Positions 9,868 to 19,090 of a stretch of DNA of 64,000 nucleotides are shown here, piece by piece. Source of the stretch: JBGAJN01 sp044224905. GTDB taxonomy: Bacteria > Verrucomicrobiota > Verrucomicrobiia > Limisphaerales > JBGAJN01. Below the pieces are notes generated by a model. That model searched no databases, was not told the origin of the DNA, and saw only the letters and a program-made list of their open reading frames with translations. Position 1 is the first letter of the stretch; every line of letters begins with the position of its first letter. The position numbers were made by a program, and so were the translations under genes. The stretch covers positions 1,674,001-1,738,000 of the forward strand of contig JBGAJN010000002.1 in assembly GCA_044224905.1 (NCBI GenBank), given 5' to 3'.

Positions 9868-12627
9868 CTACGGATTCGCCGCTCGCTGGACTCGCCAGAA
9901 TTGGCTGCTGTTGGTTCGCGGGACAATGAACTCCCCGTAGCCTGGCCGGCCCGCGAGGTTCGTGACGGTTATCCACGAGTTGCTGAGATTGGTCGAGGTC
10001 AGCAGGCTGAAGGTGGTGTTGTCCGCCGACGGCCAACTGAGGCGCCACGTGCCTGCGGCGTAATCGGAGAAATCAATTGTCAGCGGCTTGTCGGCCACTG
10101 TGGGATTCGTTTTCAACCGTTGCTCCCGCGCATTGTTGAAGCCGTCACGATCGGGATCGTCGCGCGGTCCTTGCGCAAGCGAACCGAAGAATTGCTGCTC
10201 CCAAGTGTCTTCCAGTCCGTCGTGATCCGTATCGTTGATCGGCACGCCGTTGATGATGAGCTGAGCTTCGGCCGCGGTGCCCGTGGCGCTGGAAAAAGGA
10301 AAGACGCTGAGAGTCGTGTTGCGCTCGTCGCTGACTTCGACACGCCATTGACCGTAGCTGCTTTCATAAAAGTGCTGCGCACTCCAGTAGGTCCAGTCTG
10401 CGGGGCCCGCGGCGGCGTCGAAATTGATCGCCTGCAACACCGAGCGGGTGCCCGCGGGCGAAACGAGCGTCACGCGGACATCGGAACGACTGGTGTGCGT
10501 GGTCTTGAGCCGCACGCCGACGTGTTCGCAGATGAGTGTGTTGGTCACGTTGAAAGGATAAACAACCGGCGAGAGTTGCAACTGCGCGGTGTTGTTCGCG
10601 TTCGACAGAACGTAATCGCGCAACGCCTCGCCGTCCGTTTGACCGATGCTCACTGCGGGAATCGGCACGTAGGTGGTGCCGCCCATGAACTGGATCGCCG
10701 TGCCGCCCGAGTGATTGAAGATGACGGCGAACGCCGCTCCGGCCTTGGCGGCGCGCGCAATTTTTTCGGAGAACAACGCGATGCCGCGTTGGATGAGCGC
10801 GCCCTTTCCGTGGAGATCGACGGTGAGATCGTTCGTGGCCAATCCGACGAAGACGAGCGGCAATGCCGGCGTCGGTGCGTCGGGATGGACGCCGAGCGAG
10901 GGCAGGCAACGAATGTTGGTGAGCGTGGACGAAATGCCGGCGCCGTTGCAGACGACGCGCAAGGAATCATCCGGGATCGGTTGGCTGCTAATGTTCGTGT
11001 AGCTCACGCGCGTGGCTGGGGGGACGTTGGACCAATTCTTCGCGAGCTCCACCGCGTAGCCGGCGTCGGGTACGCCGAAGCCGGTGTTGTGACTGAAACG
11101 GAAACCCGCGCCATTGGTGCGCAACCCGGGATCGGCGAGATCGAACTGCCGCGCGCTGTGAACGAGCAGATGCTGCACGTCGCGATAGGTCAGGTTCGTG
11201 TTCACGCTCAACATCAACGCCACGACGCCCGCCACCTCCGGAGCCGCGGCCGACGTGCCTTTGAAGCCCGCGTAGTCCGCCGCGTCGGCGAGGTTGGTGG
11301 TGTTGTAGCCCAGCGCTCCCGTCCGGTCCGTCGTCCACACATCCGGAGCGTTTGGATCCTGTGCATCGGCGATCCCGTCGAAATTCGAGTCAATGAAGTC
11401 GCCGCTGGGTCCGCTGACGAGCAACGACGCACCGGGACTGCTGTAGCCGCACGCGCGGCCGTCTTTGCGGATGGCCGCGACGGCGATGACGCGGGGATCA
11501 TTGCCGTAGCCGTCGTCGTTGGCGTTGGTGAGGTTCTCGCGTTCGTTGCCGGCGGCGCGGATGATGATCACGCCTTTGCCATTGCGGCCATGCGTGACGG
11601 CGTTGGAAACGCCGATGTCGGAGAGCGTGCCGAGCGGCAACATCGCTGTGCTGGAACTGCCCCAACTGTGATTCTGCACCGCGACTGCGTTCGATTGAAA
11701 CTGGAACGCGTCCATCAAGCGCTCATCCGTCGTGATGATTTCCTGGCCGGTCACGATCGAGCGCCCGAAGATCACCCAGCTTGCCACCTTGGCCAGCGGT
11801 GCGACTCCGGCGACGCCCCGTCCATTGTCCGCCTCCGCGCCGATCAAACCCGCCACAGCCGTGCCGTGGTTTGCGTTCGTCGCGTACGGCGCGCCGGTGA
11901 CGACGTTGCTGAAAAAATTGTAGTTGAGTGCGACGGCGAGGCGGTTGGTCATGTCCGGGTGATCCTGCTGCACGCCCTCGTCGGCGACGGCCACCATGAC
12001 GTTGGAACCCCGCGCCTGCGGCCACGCGGCGCGGACATTCAGATCCGGCCCGACGAGATTTCCGCCGGCACCGCGGTTGTCGAGGTGCCACTGATTGGTG
12101 AAATATGAATCGTTCGGTACGGGCGCCAGCGCGTTGTGCGGGCGCAACGCCCGGCGCGTGACTGGATGACAGGTCACCACTTCCGCGCGGGCCGCGAATT
12201 CCTCCGCGGCTGCGATCGCGGATTCGGTGTCCGGCGCTTGGAGAATGTAAACGTCCGGGGCGACGGTGCGGGCGAGCGCGAGCGTGCGGTTCGTGAGGAA
12301 CGAGTCCAACGGCGTGCCCGGTGCCAGCTGCAGCACGACGCGGTTGCCGAATTCCACCACGTTGGTCGAGCCGTCGACGGGTTGCGCCACCGTCCATTCC
12401 GTGGCCGGGGCGATGGCTTGGTTGACGGGTTGCTTGGCGGGCACGGGCACGCGGTATTGCGGCGCGCCCGCTTCCCGAAAACGCACGACCCGGTGGGTGT
12501 TGGTCGCGGAACCGTCCTCCGCCCGCGTGGCGAAGGCGCTGCCGATGAGGAGCGCGGCGAGCAGCGCGAGTACGTAGCGGGGCGACGTGGCGGGCGCTTT
12601 GGCGGTCGATGGATTCACTGGACGCAA
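9868..12627 (-). CDS. Secreted subtilisin-like (S8) protease with P domain
   Basis: This 919-residue exported serine protease has a signal peptide (about residues 17-36) and a propeptide. The subtilase domain carries the catalytic triad D216 (ADEGVQQ), H254 (NHGTAVAG) and S459 (GTSAAAPE), with the oxyanion Asn in AAGNE. After it come a PA-like domain (about 550-690), a proprotein-convertase P-type beta domain (about 700-790), a D-x-D-x-DG calcium-binding stretch (about 800-840), and a C-terminal immunoglobulin-like tail ending FWRVQRAANP. That tail type is common on secreted verrucomicrobial proteins and may be a sorting signal. It is convergent with the radical SAM gene (26 bases apart) and probably acts in extracellular protein degradation. 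Confidence 0.9.
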   Translation of the reverse strand: MRPVNPSTAKAPATSPRYVLALLAALLIGSAFATRAEDGSATNTHRVVRFREAGAPQYRVPVPAKQPVNQAIAPATEWTVAQPVDGSTNVVEFGNRVVLQLAPGTPLDSFLTNRTLALARTVAPDVYILQAPDTESAIAAAEEFAARAEVVTCHPVTRRALRPHNALAPVPNDSYFTNQWHLDNRGAGGNLVGPDLNVRAAWPQARGSNVMVAVADEGVQQDHPDMTNRLAVALNYNFFSNVVTGAPYATNANHGTAVAGLIGAEADNGRGVAGVAPLAKVASWVIFGRSIVTGQEIITTDERLMDAFQFQSNAVAVQNHSWGSSSTAMLPLGTLSDIGVSNAVTHGRNGKGVIIIRAAGNERENLTNANDDGYGNDPRVIAVAAIRKDGRACGYSSPGASLLVSGPSGDFIDSNFDGIADAQDPNAPDVWTTDRTGALGYNTTNLADAADYAGFKGTSAAAPEVAGVVALMLSVNTNLTYRDVQHLLVHSARQFDLADPGLRTNGAGFRFSHNTGFGVPDAGYAVELAKNWSNVPPATRVSYTNISSQPIPDDSLRVVCNGAGISSTLTNIRCLPSLGVHPDAPTPALPLVFVGLATNDLTVDLHGKGALIQRGIALFSEKIARAAKAGAAFAVIFNHSGGTAIQFMGGTTYVPIPAVSIGQTDGEALRDYVLSNANNTAQLQLSPVVYPFNVTNTLICEHVGVRLKTTHTSRSDVRVTLVSPAGTRSVLQAINFDAAAGPADWTYWSAQHFYESSYGQWRVEVSDERNTTLSVFPFSSATGTAAEAQLIINGVPINDTDHDGLEDTWEQQFFGSLAQGPRDDPDRDGFNNAREQRLKTNPTVADKPLTIDFSDYAAGTWRLSWPSADNTTFSLLTSTNLSNSWITVTNLAGRPGYGEFIVPRTNSSQFWRVQRAANP

Positions 12628-12974
12628 AGCCTATCGCGGCTCCGGGAAAAGGAAAGCAGGCGTAACGTGAGTCAAGGCGCCCCGCCTCCGGTAACACATC
12701 GTCGTCGTCCTCGTCGTCGTCCTCGTCGTCGATTTTTTCACCGACGTTTCGAGAACGACGACGAGGAAGAGTTATGCCTGGCAGTTTCCCAACCGGCTCT
12801 CCGAAACCGCCTGTGCCCAGATGCGCGCAACGAAAGCGCCCCGCGAAACTTCCCCTCGCCTCAGCGGCCGACTTTTCCTATTCTCTCGCGCTCTGAATAT
12901 GACCAGTTCGCAAACTTGGCTTCTTTTTTGAATTGAGACGAACTTTGCAACCATAGCTCCAAACTACACTCTCT
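12628..12974. other. Intergenic region with GTC-rich repeat, 347 bases
   Basis: This gap separates the protease gene from the AT-rich gene at 12975. It holds the repeat at 12697-12766 described separately and then about 200 bases that become AT-richer toward 12974. No gene is supported in it. Confidence 0.6.
12697..12766. repeat. Tandem 12-bp GTC-rich units with inverted copy
   Basis: Three tandem 12-bp units of the form C(A/C)TCGTCGTCG(T/A) fill 12697-12732. The last one (12721-12731, CCTCGTCGTCG) has a perfect inverted copy at 12756-12766, giving an 11-bp stem with a 24-base loop that contains TTTTTTC. It looks like a dispersed intergenic element rather than coding sequence. Confidence 0.7.
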
Positions 12975-14090
12975 ATGGAACATGCCCCTTTGCTAAAAAC
13001 TCCTGCTGAAAAAAATGTCTTTGTAATGATGCGGTATCGCGACACCGACCAATTCAAAAGAATAGAAGATGCGATTCGCACTTCACTAAAAAATAAGGGG
13101 CTGAATGCGATGCTTGCGAAGGATTATCAACACGCGCCTCAACTTTGGGACAACATTTGTGAATACATGGATCATTGCCGTTATGGAATCGCGGTTTTTG
13201 ATGCGTATCCGCTTGCCCAAGGCGAGCCTCGACTAAATCCGAATGTCTGCACAGAGCTTGGGTATATGCTAGCAAAGAACCGTCCTTGTTTGTTGCTTAA
13301 GGATAAATCCCTTGAACACCTCCAGACTGATGTGCGTGGTTTCATTTATGAGACGTTTGACGGAGACCGACTAGCTGGTTTGGAGGAGAAAGTTGCAATT
13401 TGGGTAGACCAAACCGTGCGAGTGTTTCCGTTGATTCAGGCTTTTGCACAGCTTTTACCTGACTCAAAGGTGGCCGATAGATTGAATGAGAACTCATACG
13501 AGAAACAGGCGATTGCCAAGTATCTCGCCTTAGAGTTTTTTCCTGAAGAACTTGGCCCGCGTAGCATTATTTTGGACTCGGGAACAACTATCGCTGCGGT
13601 CGCAGAAATCCTGTCAACCAACAGAGCGAAATACAAGCAACTGACAATTCACACCAACAACTTGCTCGCTTCATTACTTCTTAGCCCTGTCAATCACTTT
13701 GATTGTCAAGTCCTGCCTGGAAAGGTTGATGAAAACTTTGCGGGTGTATTCGGCCAGAAAACAATTGATGCGGTTAAAACCATCAATGCGGACTGCACTA
13801 TACTCGCGTGCACTGCTTTCACGTCTGAACATGGTCCTTACGCAAATAGTTTAGAGAACCGTCAATTCAAGCGAGCGATCTTGGAATTGAATAAAAATAC
13901 AATTATCGTTGTGACTGCTGATAGGCTTGGCAAGAAAACTGGTTTGCCGGTTTTTGATTCCCAAGAAGACTGGAAGCGTGTGTTGAACGAAAATATCTCA
14001 ATGATTGTTACATGTCCTAAGCTTCAAACTCAGCAATTTAAGGCTCATAAAACCGCACTGAAGCGAAAATTGAAGGTGGTAGAAGTGTGA
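12975..14090 (+). CDS. TIR/deoxyribosyltransferase-like domain fused to DeoR-type sensor domain
   Basis: I do not recognise this 371-residue protein as a named family. Residues about 12-140 look like the Rossmann-type domain shared by TIR-like NAD hydrolases and nucleoside 2-deoxyribosyltransferases: it opens NVFVMMRY, has an Ile/Val-rich strand YGIAVFDAY, and carries NPNVCTELGYMLA with E94 at the usual catalytic Glu position. Residues about 180-345 resemble the C-terminal sensor domain of DeoR regulators (sugar isomerase-like fold): ILDSGTT at 199-205, a TNNL strand, and a late TADRLGK segment. No DeoR helix-turn-helix is present. GC is about 37-48% in sampled stretches against about 62% in alaS, suggesting transfer. 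It stands alone between a repeat and alaS. A role in conflict or nucleotide sensing is inference. Confidence 0.7.
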   Translation: MEHAPLLKTPAEKNVFVMMRYRDTDQFKRIEDAIRTSLKNKGLNAMLAKDYQHAPQLWDNICEYMDHCRYGIAVFDAYPLAQGEPRLNPNVCTELGYMLAKNRPCLLLKDKSLEHLQTDVRGFIYETFDGDRLAGLEEKVAIWVDQTVRVFPLIQAFAQLLPDSKVADRLNENSYEKQAIAKYLALEFFPEELGPRSIILDSGTTIAAVAEILSTNRAKYKQLTIHTNNLLASLLLSPVNHFDCQVLPGKVDENFAGVFGQKTIDAVKTINADCTILACTAFTSEHGPYANSLENRQFKRAILELNKNTIIVVTADRLGKKTGLPVFDSQEDWKRVLNENISMIVTCPKLQTQQFKAHKTALKRKLKVVEV

Positions 14091-14107
14091 TTTAAACACC
14101 CTTTTTC

Positions 14108-16849
14108 ATGATGATAGCGAACCAAATCCGCCAGTCGTTCCTCGATTTCTTCAAGTCGAAGCAGCACACCATCGTGCCGTCTTCCAGCCTCATGCCCGAT
14201 TCGCCGAACCTCCTGTTCACGAACGCCGGCATGAACCAGTTCGTGCCGATCTTTCTCGGCCAGGTGAAGTGCCCCTACACGCCCGGGCGCGCCGCGGACA
14301 CGCAGAAGTGCATCCGGGCCGGTGGCAAGCACAACGACCTCGACGACGTCGGCCTCGACACCTACCACCACACGTTCTTCGAGATGCTCGGCAACTGGTC
14401 CTTCGGCGACTACTTCAAAAAGGAAGCCATCGCGTGGGCATGGGAACTCGTCATCGAAGTCTGGAAATTTCCGCCGCAACGCCTCTACGCCACGGTTTAC
14501 AATCCCGACAAGTCGAAGGGCGACCCGAGCGAGTTCGACCAGGAAGCGTGGAACTTCTGGGCCGAGAAATTTCGCAGCGTCGGTCTCGATCCCGCGATCC
14601 ACATCGTCAATGGCAACAAGAAAGACAACTTCTGGATGATGGGTGAGACCGGCCCGTGCGGTCCTTGCTCCGAACTCCACGTGGACCTCACTCCAGCCGG
14701 CGACACCAAGGGCGCGCTCGTCAACAAAGGTTCCGCCGAGTGCATCGAGATTTGGAACAACGTCTTCATCCAGTTCAACGCGAACCCTGACGGCACGTTC
14801 TCGCCGCTGCCTGCGAAGCATGTCGACACCGGCATGGGCTTCGAGCGCGTGACGAGCATCATGCAGGGGACCAAGGGCCTGACGGATTTCGCCAACGCCA
14901 AGATTTCCAACTACGAGACGGACATCTTCCGCCCGATTTTCGACGCGTTGGAAAAACTCTCCGGCAAGAAATATGGATCCACGCTTCCTAAGCCTGGCAG
15001 CGCCGGTGACACTGAGCAGGAGAAGATCGATGTCGCCTTCCGCGTCATTGGCGATCACATCCGCACCCTGAGCTTCGCAATTGCCGACGGCATCCAACCG
15101 GGCAATACCGATCGTAATTACGTTCTCCGCCGCATCCTGCGCCGTGCCGTGCGCTACGGCCGTACGCTCGGCTTCCACGAACCGTTCTTCTACAAGCTCG
15201 TGGACGTGCTCGCGGTGACGATGGGAGATGTGTTCCCCGAAATCCGCACCAAGCGCGACTATGTCGAGGAAGTCATCCAGCGCGAGGAAGAGGCGTTTAA
15301 CAAGACGTTGGATCGGGGAATCGAATTGTTCGAAGAGCGTGCTGCATTGGCGAAGAAAGATTTCGAGATGGCTGTAGTAGCTACGCGAAACCTGCAGCTT
15401 CAGACTCAGTTTCCGGCGGAATTCGCGTTTCAGCTTTACGACACGTATGGCTTTCCTGTCGATCTAACGGAGCTGATGGCCCGCGAGCTTGGAATGGCTG
15501 TCGATGTTGCCGGCTTCAACAAGCTCATGGACGAGCAGAAGGCCCGTGCCCGCGCCGCGCAGAAGAAGGAAGTCATTTCCCTCTCGCAGATCGAAACCAC
15601 CACGCCGACGAAGTTCGTCGGCTTCGAGAAATTGGAGACTTCCGCGAAAGTCGTCGAGGTCGTGAGTGTGAAAGACAAGACCGCTGTCATTCTCGATGCC
15701 TCCGCTTGTTACGCCGAGATGGGCGGCCAGCTCGGCGACACCGGAGAATTGACTGGCAGCGGCCAGCTCTGGCGCATCGTCAACACGCAGAAGAGTGGCA
15801 ACACCTTCCTCCATTTCCTCGCCGACAAGGACGCGCCCGCCATCGGGCAGGACGTCACGCTCGCCGTCGAGAAGCCGCGCCGTGCAGCGATTCAGCGCCA
15901 TCACACTGTCACGCATTTGCTCCACTGGGCCTTGCATGAAGTCGTGAGCAAGGAAGCGTCGCAGAAAGGTTCCTTCGTCGGCCCTGACAAGTTGACCTTC
16001 GATTTCAACAGCGCCGCGCTCACGCCCGAGCAAATCGCCGACATTGAGAAGCTCGTCAACGAACGCATCGTGGAAAACGCCGGCGTGAGCTGGACGGAAG
16101 TTCCCTACGCCGACGTGAAGTCGCGCAAGGACGTGATGCAATTCTTCGGCGACAAATACGGCGACACCGTGCGCGTCGTGCAAATCGGCGGCGCCGCGAA
16201 CCAACTCAACGGTTACTCGATGGAACTCTGCGGCGGCACGCACACGCGCGCGACCGGCGAGATCGGTTTGTTCCGCATCGTCGGTGAGAACGCCATCGCC
16301 GCCGGCGTGCGCCGTATCGAAGCCGTGGCGGGCTTGACCGCGTTTGACGCGATGAAGGTTGATCGCGAATTGATCCGCACGCTCGCGGGCAAAGTCAGCA
16401 GCCCGATCCACGAACTCGACAAGAAGATCGAGTCACTGCTCGCGCATCAGAAGGAATTGGAAAAGCAGATCAAGGCCGCGCAACAACGCGAGGCCTCCAA
16501 CGCCGCGAGCGAATTGCTCGAGCGCGTCCAGACGCTCAACGGCACGCCCGCGATCATTCACAACGTCGGCTCCGTGGACGGAGAGTTTCTGCAAGCGACG
16601 GTGGACTCGCTGAAGAGCCGCTTCAAAGGCGTGATCGTGCTCGGCGGCGCAGCCAACGGCGCAGTCGCGCTCGTGGCGGCGGTTTCTGCTGATTTCACCG
16701 CGAAGGTTCAAGCCGGTAAAATCATCCAAGCCATCGCGCCCATCGTCGGCGGCAAAGGCGGCGGCAAACCCGATAACGCCCGCGGCGGCGGCAAGGATGC
16801 GTCGCAACTCGACGCCGCACTCGCAAAGGCGAAGGAGTTAATCGTCTGA
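14108..16849 (+). CDS. alaS: Alanyl-tRNA synthetase
   Basis: This cytosolic class II synthetase charges tRNA-Ala and edits mischarged Ser/Gly. At 913 residues it is the usual length or slightly longer. Visible features are the class II core (HHTFFEMLGNWSFGDYF), the editing domain metal motifs HTVTHLL and CGGTH, a coiled segment around residues 770-810 and a Gly-rich C-terminal DHHA1 domain (GGKGGGKPDNARGGG). The ATG at 14108 starts 18 bases after the AT-rich gene, but the sharp change in base composition suggests separate histories rather than a functional operon. No T-box is seen upstream. Confidence 0.97.
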   Translation: MMIANQIRQSFLDFFKSKQHTIVPSSSLMPDSPNLLFTNAGMNQFVPIFLGQVKCPYTPGRAADTQKCIRAGGKHNDLDDVGLDTYHHTFFEMLGNWSFGDYFKKEAIAWAWELVIEVWKFPPQRLYATVYNPDKSKGDPSEFDQEAWNFWAEKFRSVGLDPAIHIVNGNKKDNFWMMGETGPCGPCSELHVDLTPAGDTKGALVNKGSAECIEIWNNVFIQFNANPDGTFSPLPAKHVDTGMGFERVTSIMQGTKGLTDFANAKISNYETDIFRPIFDALEKLSGKKYGSTLPKPGSAGDTEQEKIDVAFRVIGDHIRTLSFAIADGIQPGNTDRNYVLRRILRRAVRYGRTLGFHEPFFYKLVDVLAVTMGDVFPEIRTKRDYVEEVIQREEEAFNKTLDRGIELFEERAALAKKDFEMAVVATRNLQLQTQFPAEFAFQLYDTYGFPVDLTELMARELGMAVDVAGFNKLMDEQKARARAAQKKEVISLSQIETTTPTKFVGFEKLETSAKVVEVVSVKDKTAVILDASACYAEMGGQLGDTGELTGSGQLWRIVNTQKSGNTFLHFLADKDAPAIGQDVTLAVEKPRRAAIQRHHTVTHLLHWALHEVVSKEASQKGSFVGPDKLTFDFNSAALTPEQIADIEKLVNERIVENAGVSWTEVPYADVKSRKDVMQFFGDKYGDTVRVVQIGGAANQLNGYSMELCGGTHTRATGEIGLFRIVGENAIAAGVRRIEAVAGLTAFDAMKVDRELIRTLAGKVSSPIHELDKKIESLLAHQKELEKQIKAAQQREASNAASELLERVQTLNGTPAIIHNVGSVDGEFLQATVDSLKSRFKGVIVLGGAANGAVALVAAVSADFTAKVQAGKIIQAIAPIVGGKGGGKPDNARGGGKDASQLDAALAKAKELIV

Positions 16850-16908
16850 GCAATCGCCACCGCACGCCGAATCGTCGTCTCGCCGTCTCGTCGCGAAAGG
16901 CGAGGGCC

Positions 16909-17910
16909 ATGGCGAACGATTCGTCCGTCGCGGTGCAGATTCATCCGAGTCAGTTTCCGGCGGCGATTGAAGCGGCGTTCTGCGCGTCGCTCGAGAGCCG
17001 GCGGATGAACCACAAGTTTCACTACGACACGCTCAAACAGTCGCTGCGCTGGCTGCGCGTGCACGAGGCGTTTTCCCCAGCGCGACAAGATGTGTCGTGC
17101 CAGACGGCTTACGACTTGGGCGCGGTCGCCGCGGCGAAGTTGGCCGGGCGAGGGGATGTTGATGTAGTGAGTCTCGGTTGCGGCGGTGGTCAGAAGGAGT
17201 TGGGTTTGCTTAAAGCCCTGCGGAAGATCAATCCAACGCGCCGCGTGCGCTACGTCCCCACCGATGTGAGCGTGAGTCTGACGTTAATCGCGCGCGAAGC
17301 GGCGATCGCTGCCGGAATGCCCGTGGCCAATTGCGCGCCGTTGGTCCTCGATCTCGCACTGACAGAGGATTGGGGCAGGGCATTGCAAACGGTGCTTACG
17401 CCGGGCGCGCAACGCGTGGTGACGTTCTTCGGCATGATGCCGAATTTTTCTCCGACGCAGGTGTTGCCGCGGCTCGCGAGTTTGCTCGAACCGAAGGACG
17501 TCTTGCTGGTGAGCGCTAATCTTGCTCCCGGGAATGACTACGCTGCCGGTGTGCGGAAGATTCTCCCGTCGTATGACAACGCGCTGACCGCCGACTGGCT
17601 CTTCTCCGTGCTCGCGGACCTGGGCGTCGAACGTGACGACGGTCGCATGGAGTTTCGCGTGGCGAAATGTCCAGAGGGAAGCGGCCTGCAGCGCGTCGAA
17701 GCGGACTTCGTTTTTCGTCGTGCGTGCACGCTGAACTATGCCGGCAAAGAATGGCGCTGCCGACGCGGCGAGCGGTTCGGTTTGTTCTTCTCGTATCGCC
17801 ACACGCCAGAGTTGGTGAAAGGAATGTTTGCTCGGCACAAACTGCTGGTCCGGGAGCAATGGCTGAATGTTGCTGGAGACGAAGGAGTCTTTTTGGTCAC
17901 CAGACCTTGA
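16909..17910 (+). CDS. EgtD-like histidine-methyltransferase family protein
   Basis: This 333-residue protein matches the Methyltransf_33 family that includes EgtD, the SAM-dependent L-histidine N-alpha-methyltransferase of ergothioneine synthesis. The SAM site is VSLGCGGGQKE, the second acidic motif is YVPTDVSVSL, the post-II strand is VTFFGMMPNFSP, and LLVSANLAPGNDY follows with a Tyr-rich PSYDNALT stretch. No EgtB or EgtC gene lies nearby, and sequence around the histidine pocket is divergent, so the substrate may differ. It starts 59 bases after alaS. Confidence 0.75.
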   Translation: MANDSSVAVQIHPSQFPAAIEAAFCASLESRRMNHKFHYDTLKQSLRWLRVHEAFSPARQDVSCQTAYDLGAVAAAKLAGRGDVDVVSLGCGGGQKELGLLKALRKINPTRRVRYVPTDVSVSLTLIAREAAIAAGMPVANCAPLVLDLALTEDWGRALQTVLTPGAQRVVTFFGMMPNFSPTQVLPRLASLLEPKDVLLVSANLAPGNDYAAGVRKILPSYDNALTADWLFSVLADLGVERDDGRMEFRVAKCPEGSGLQRVEADFVFRRACTLNYAGKEWRCRRGERFGLFFSYRHTPELVKGMFARHKLLVREQWLNVAGDEGVFLVTRP

Positions 17911-18003
17911 GAGAAGGTTGCCGCGAAAACCTTCGCCGCTCACAGCGACGGGCTTGCTTGGGCGCGAAATTTTCCACATTTTCTTGCCGAAGAAAAATTG
18001 AGC

Positions 18004-18417
18004 ATGCCCACCATCACTTACCACACCGGCAATGATCTGGATCTCGATGCGGTCATTGAGCTCTATCGCGCTTCGACGCTGGGTGAGCGTCGTCCGGTGG
18101 CCGATCGCGCGCGAATGGCGGCGATGTTGCGCAACGCGAACCTGGTCGTGACGGCGCGCGATGGCGATCTGCTCGTGGGTATCGCGCGCAGCCTCACGGA
18201 CCATGTCTACGTGACTTATCTTTCAGACCTCGCGGTGCGCGAATCGTATCAGCGGCAGGGCATCGGTCGCGAGTTGATCCGCCGCACGCAGGAAGCCGCG
18301 GGATCTGCGCAGATCGTTCTGCTCTCAGCGCCCAAGGCGGTGGAATATTATCCGCGCATCGGCTTCGACGCCCATCCAAGTGCGTGGGTGCTCAAGGCCG
18401 GCGGCGAGTTGAAGTAG
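18004..18417 (+). CDS. GNAT-family N-acetyltransferase
   Basis: This 137-residue single-domain acetyltransferase uses acetyl-CoA; the pyrophosphate-binding motif is RQGIGREL after the strand VTYLSDLAVRESY. The C-terminal YYPRIGFDAHPSAW is the usual closing strand-loop of small GNAT proteins. The substrate is unknown. The start is placed at the ATG at 18004, since the in-frame TTG at 17998 adds only two residues. The next gene begins 14 bases after its stop. Confidence 0.85.
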   Translation: MPTITYHTGNDLDLDAVIELYRASTLGERRPVADRARMAAMLRNANLVVTARDGDLLVGIARSLTDHVYVTYLSDLAVRESYQRQGIGRELIRRTQEAAGSAQIVLLSAPKAVEYYPRIGFDAHPSAWVLKAGGELK

Positions 18418-18431
18418 ATTTGCTCGCCATT

Positions 18432-19055
18432 ATGGACTGCAATCGCGCGCGCACCAAAGACCCTGGCGAATGGCTGGAGACGTGTCCCGATTTCTCGCAA
18501 CCGCTCGCCGAACAACTCGTCGAGTGGATCCTCACGTGCGAGCCGGATCTCGCCGAATCGATCAAGTGGAACATGCTGTGTTTCACTGGGCGCAAGCTGG
18601 TGTGCGGACTGAGCGCTTGCAAACAGCATCTCGGCGTGACGTTCTTCCGCGGCACGGAACTTTCGGATCCGGCTAAACTTTTCACACCGGGCGGCGAGGG
18701 AAACACCAACATTCGCTCCATTCGTCTCACCACGTTGGAAGGGATTAATCGCGCGGCATTGCGCGAGTTGCTGCACGCGGCAGTGGAGCTGGATGGGGAG
18801 CCGGCGATTCCGCCCGCGCCCAAACGGAAGCGGAAGCTGTGGCCGATGCCGGCGTTCTTCAAAGCTGCGTTGGCGCAACCGCGGAATCGCGCGGCAGCGG
18901 AGTCGTTCAAAAAGATGGCGCCAACGTGTCAGCGGGAATACCTCGTGTGGCTTTCGACAGCCAAGCGGCCCGAGACCCGTGCGCGGCGATTAAAGGAAAC
19001 TTTGGCGGCGTTGGCGGGCGGACGGAAATGGGCGCAGCGAAAATCTGCGACCTAG
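18432..19055 (+). CDS. DUF1801/YdeI-type protein
   Basis: This 207-residue protein pairs an N-terminal DUF1801-like domain (IKWNMLCFTG, around residue 40) with a C-terminal YdeI/OmdA-type segment (CQREYLVWLSTAKRPETRARR) found in proteins annotated as bacteriocin-protection or OmpD-associated. The biochemical role of this family is not established. The ATG at 18432 is preferred to an upstream GTG at 18384 that would overlap the acetyltransferase gene. It forms a short unit with that gene. Confidence 0.8.
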   Translation: MDCNRARTKDPGEWLETCPDFSQPLAEQLVEWILTCEPDLAESIKWNMLCFTGRKLVCGLSACKQHLGVTFFRGTELSDPAKLFTPGGEGNTNIRSIRLTTLEGINRAALRELLHAAVELDGEPAIPPAPKRKRKLWPMPAFFKAALAQPRNRAAAESFKKMAPTCQREYLVWLSTAKRPETRARRLKETLAALAGGRKWAQRKSAT

Positions 19056-19090
19056 GAACGGAGGGAACAATTAGGCGAGCCTGCGCTTGC

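Noticed and set aside
9709..12108. A 799-codon plus-strand frame across the subtilase gene
   Set aside because: The minus-strand product has an intact catalytic triad and domains; the plus frame is Arg/Val/Gly-rich without any motif.
14000..14107. Possible T-box before alaS
   Set aside because: The 17 bases before the start are too short and the sequence upstream is coding.
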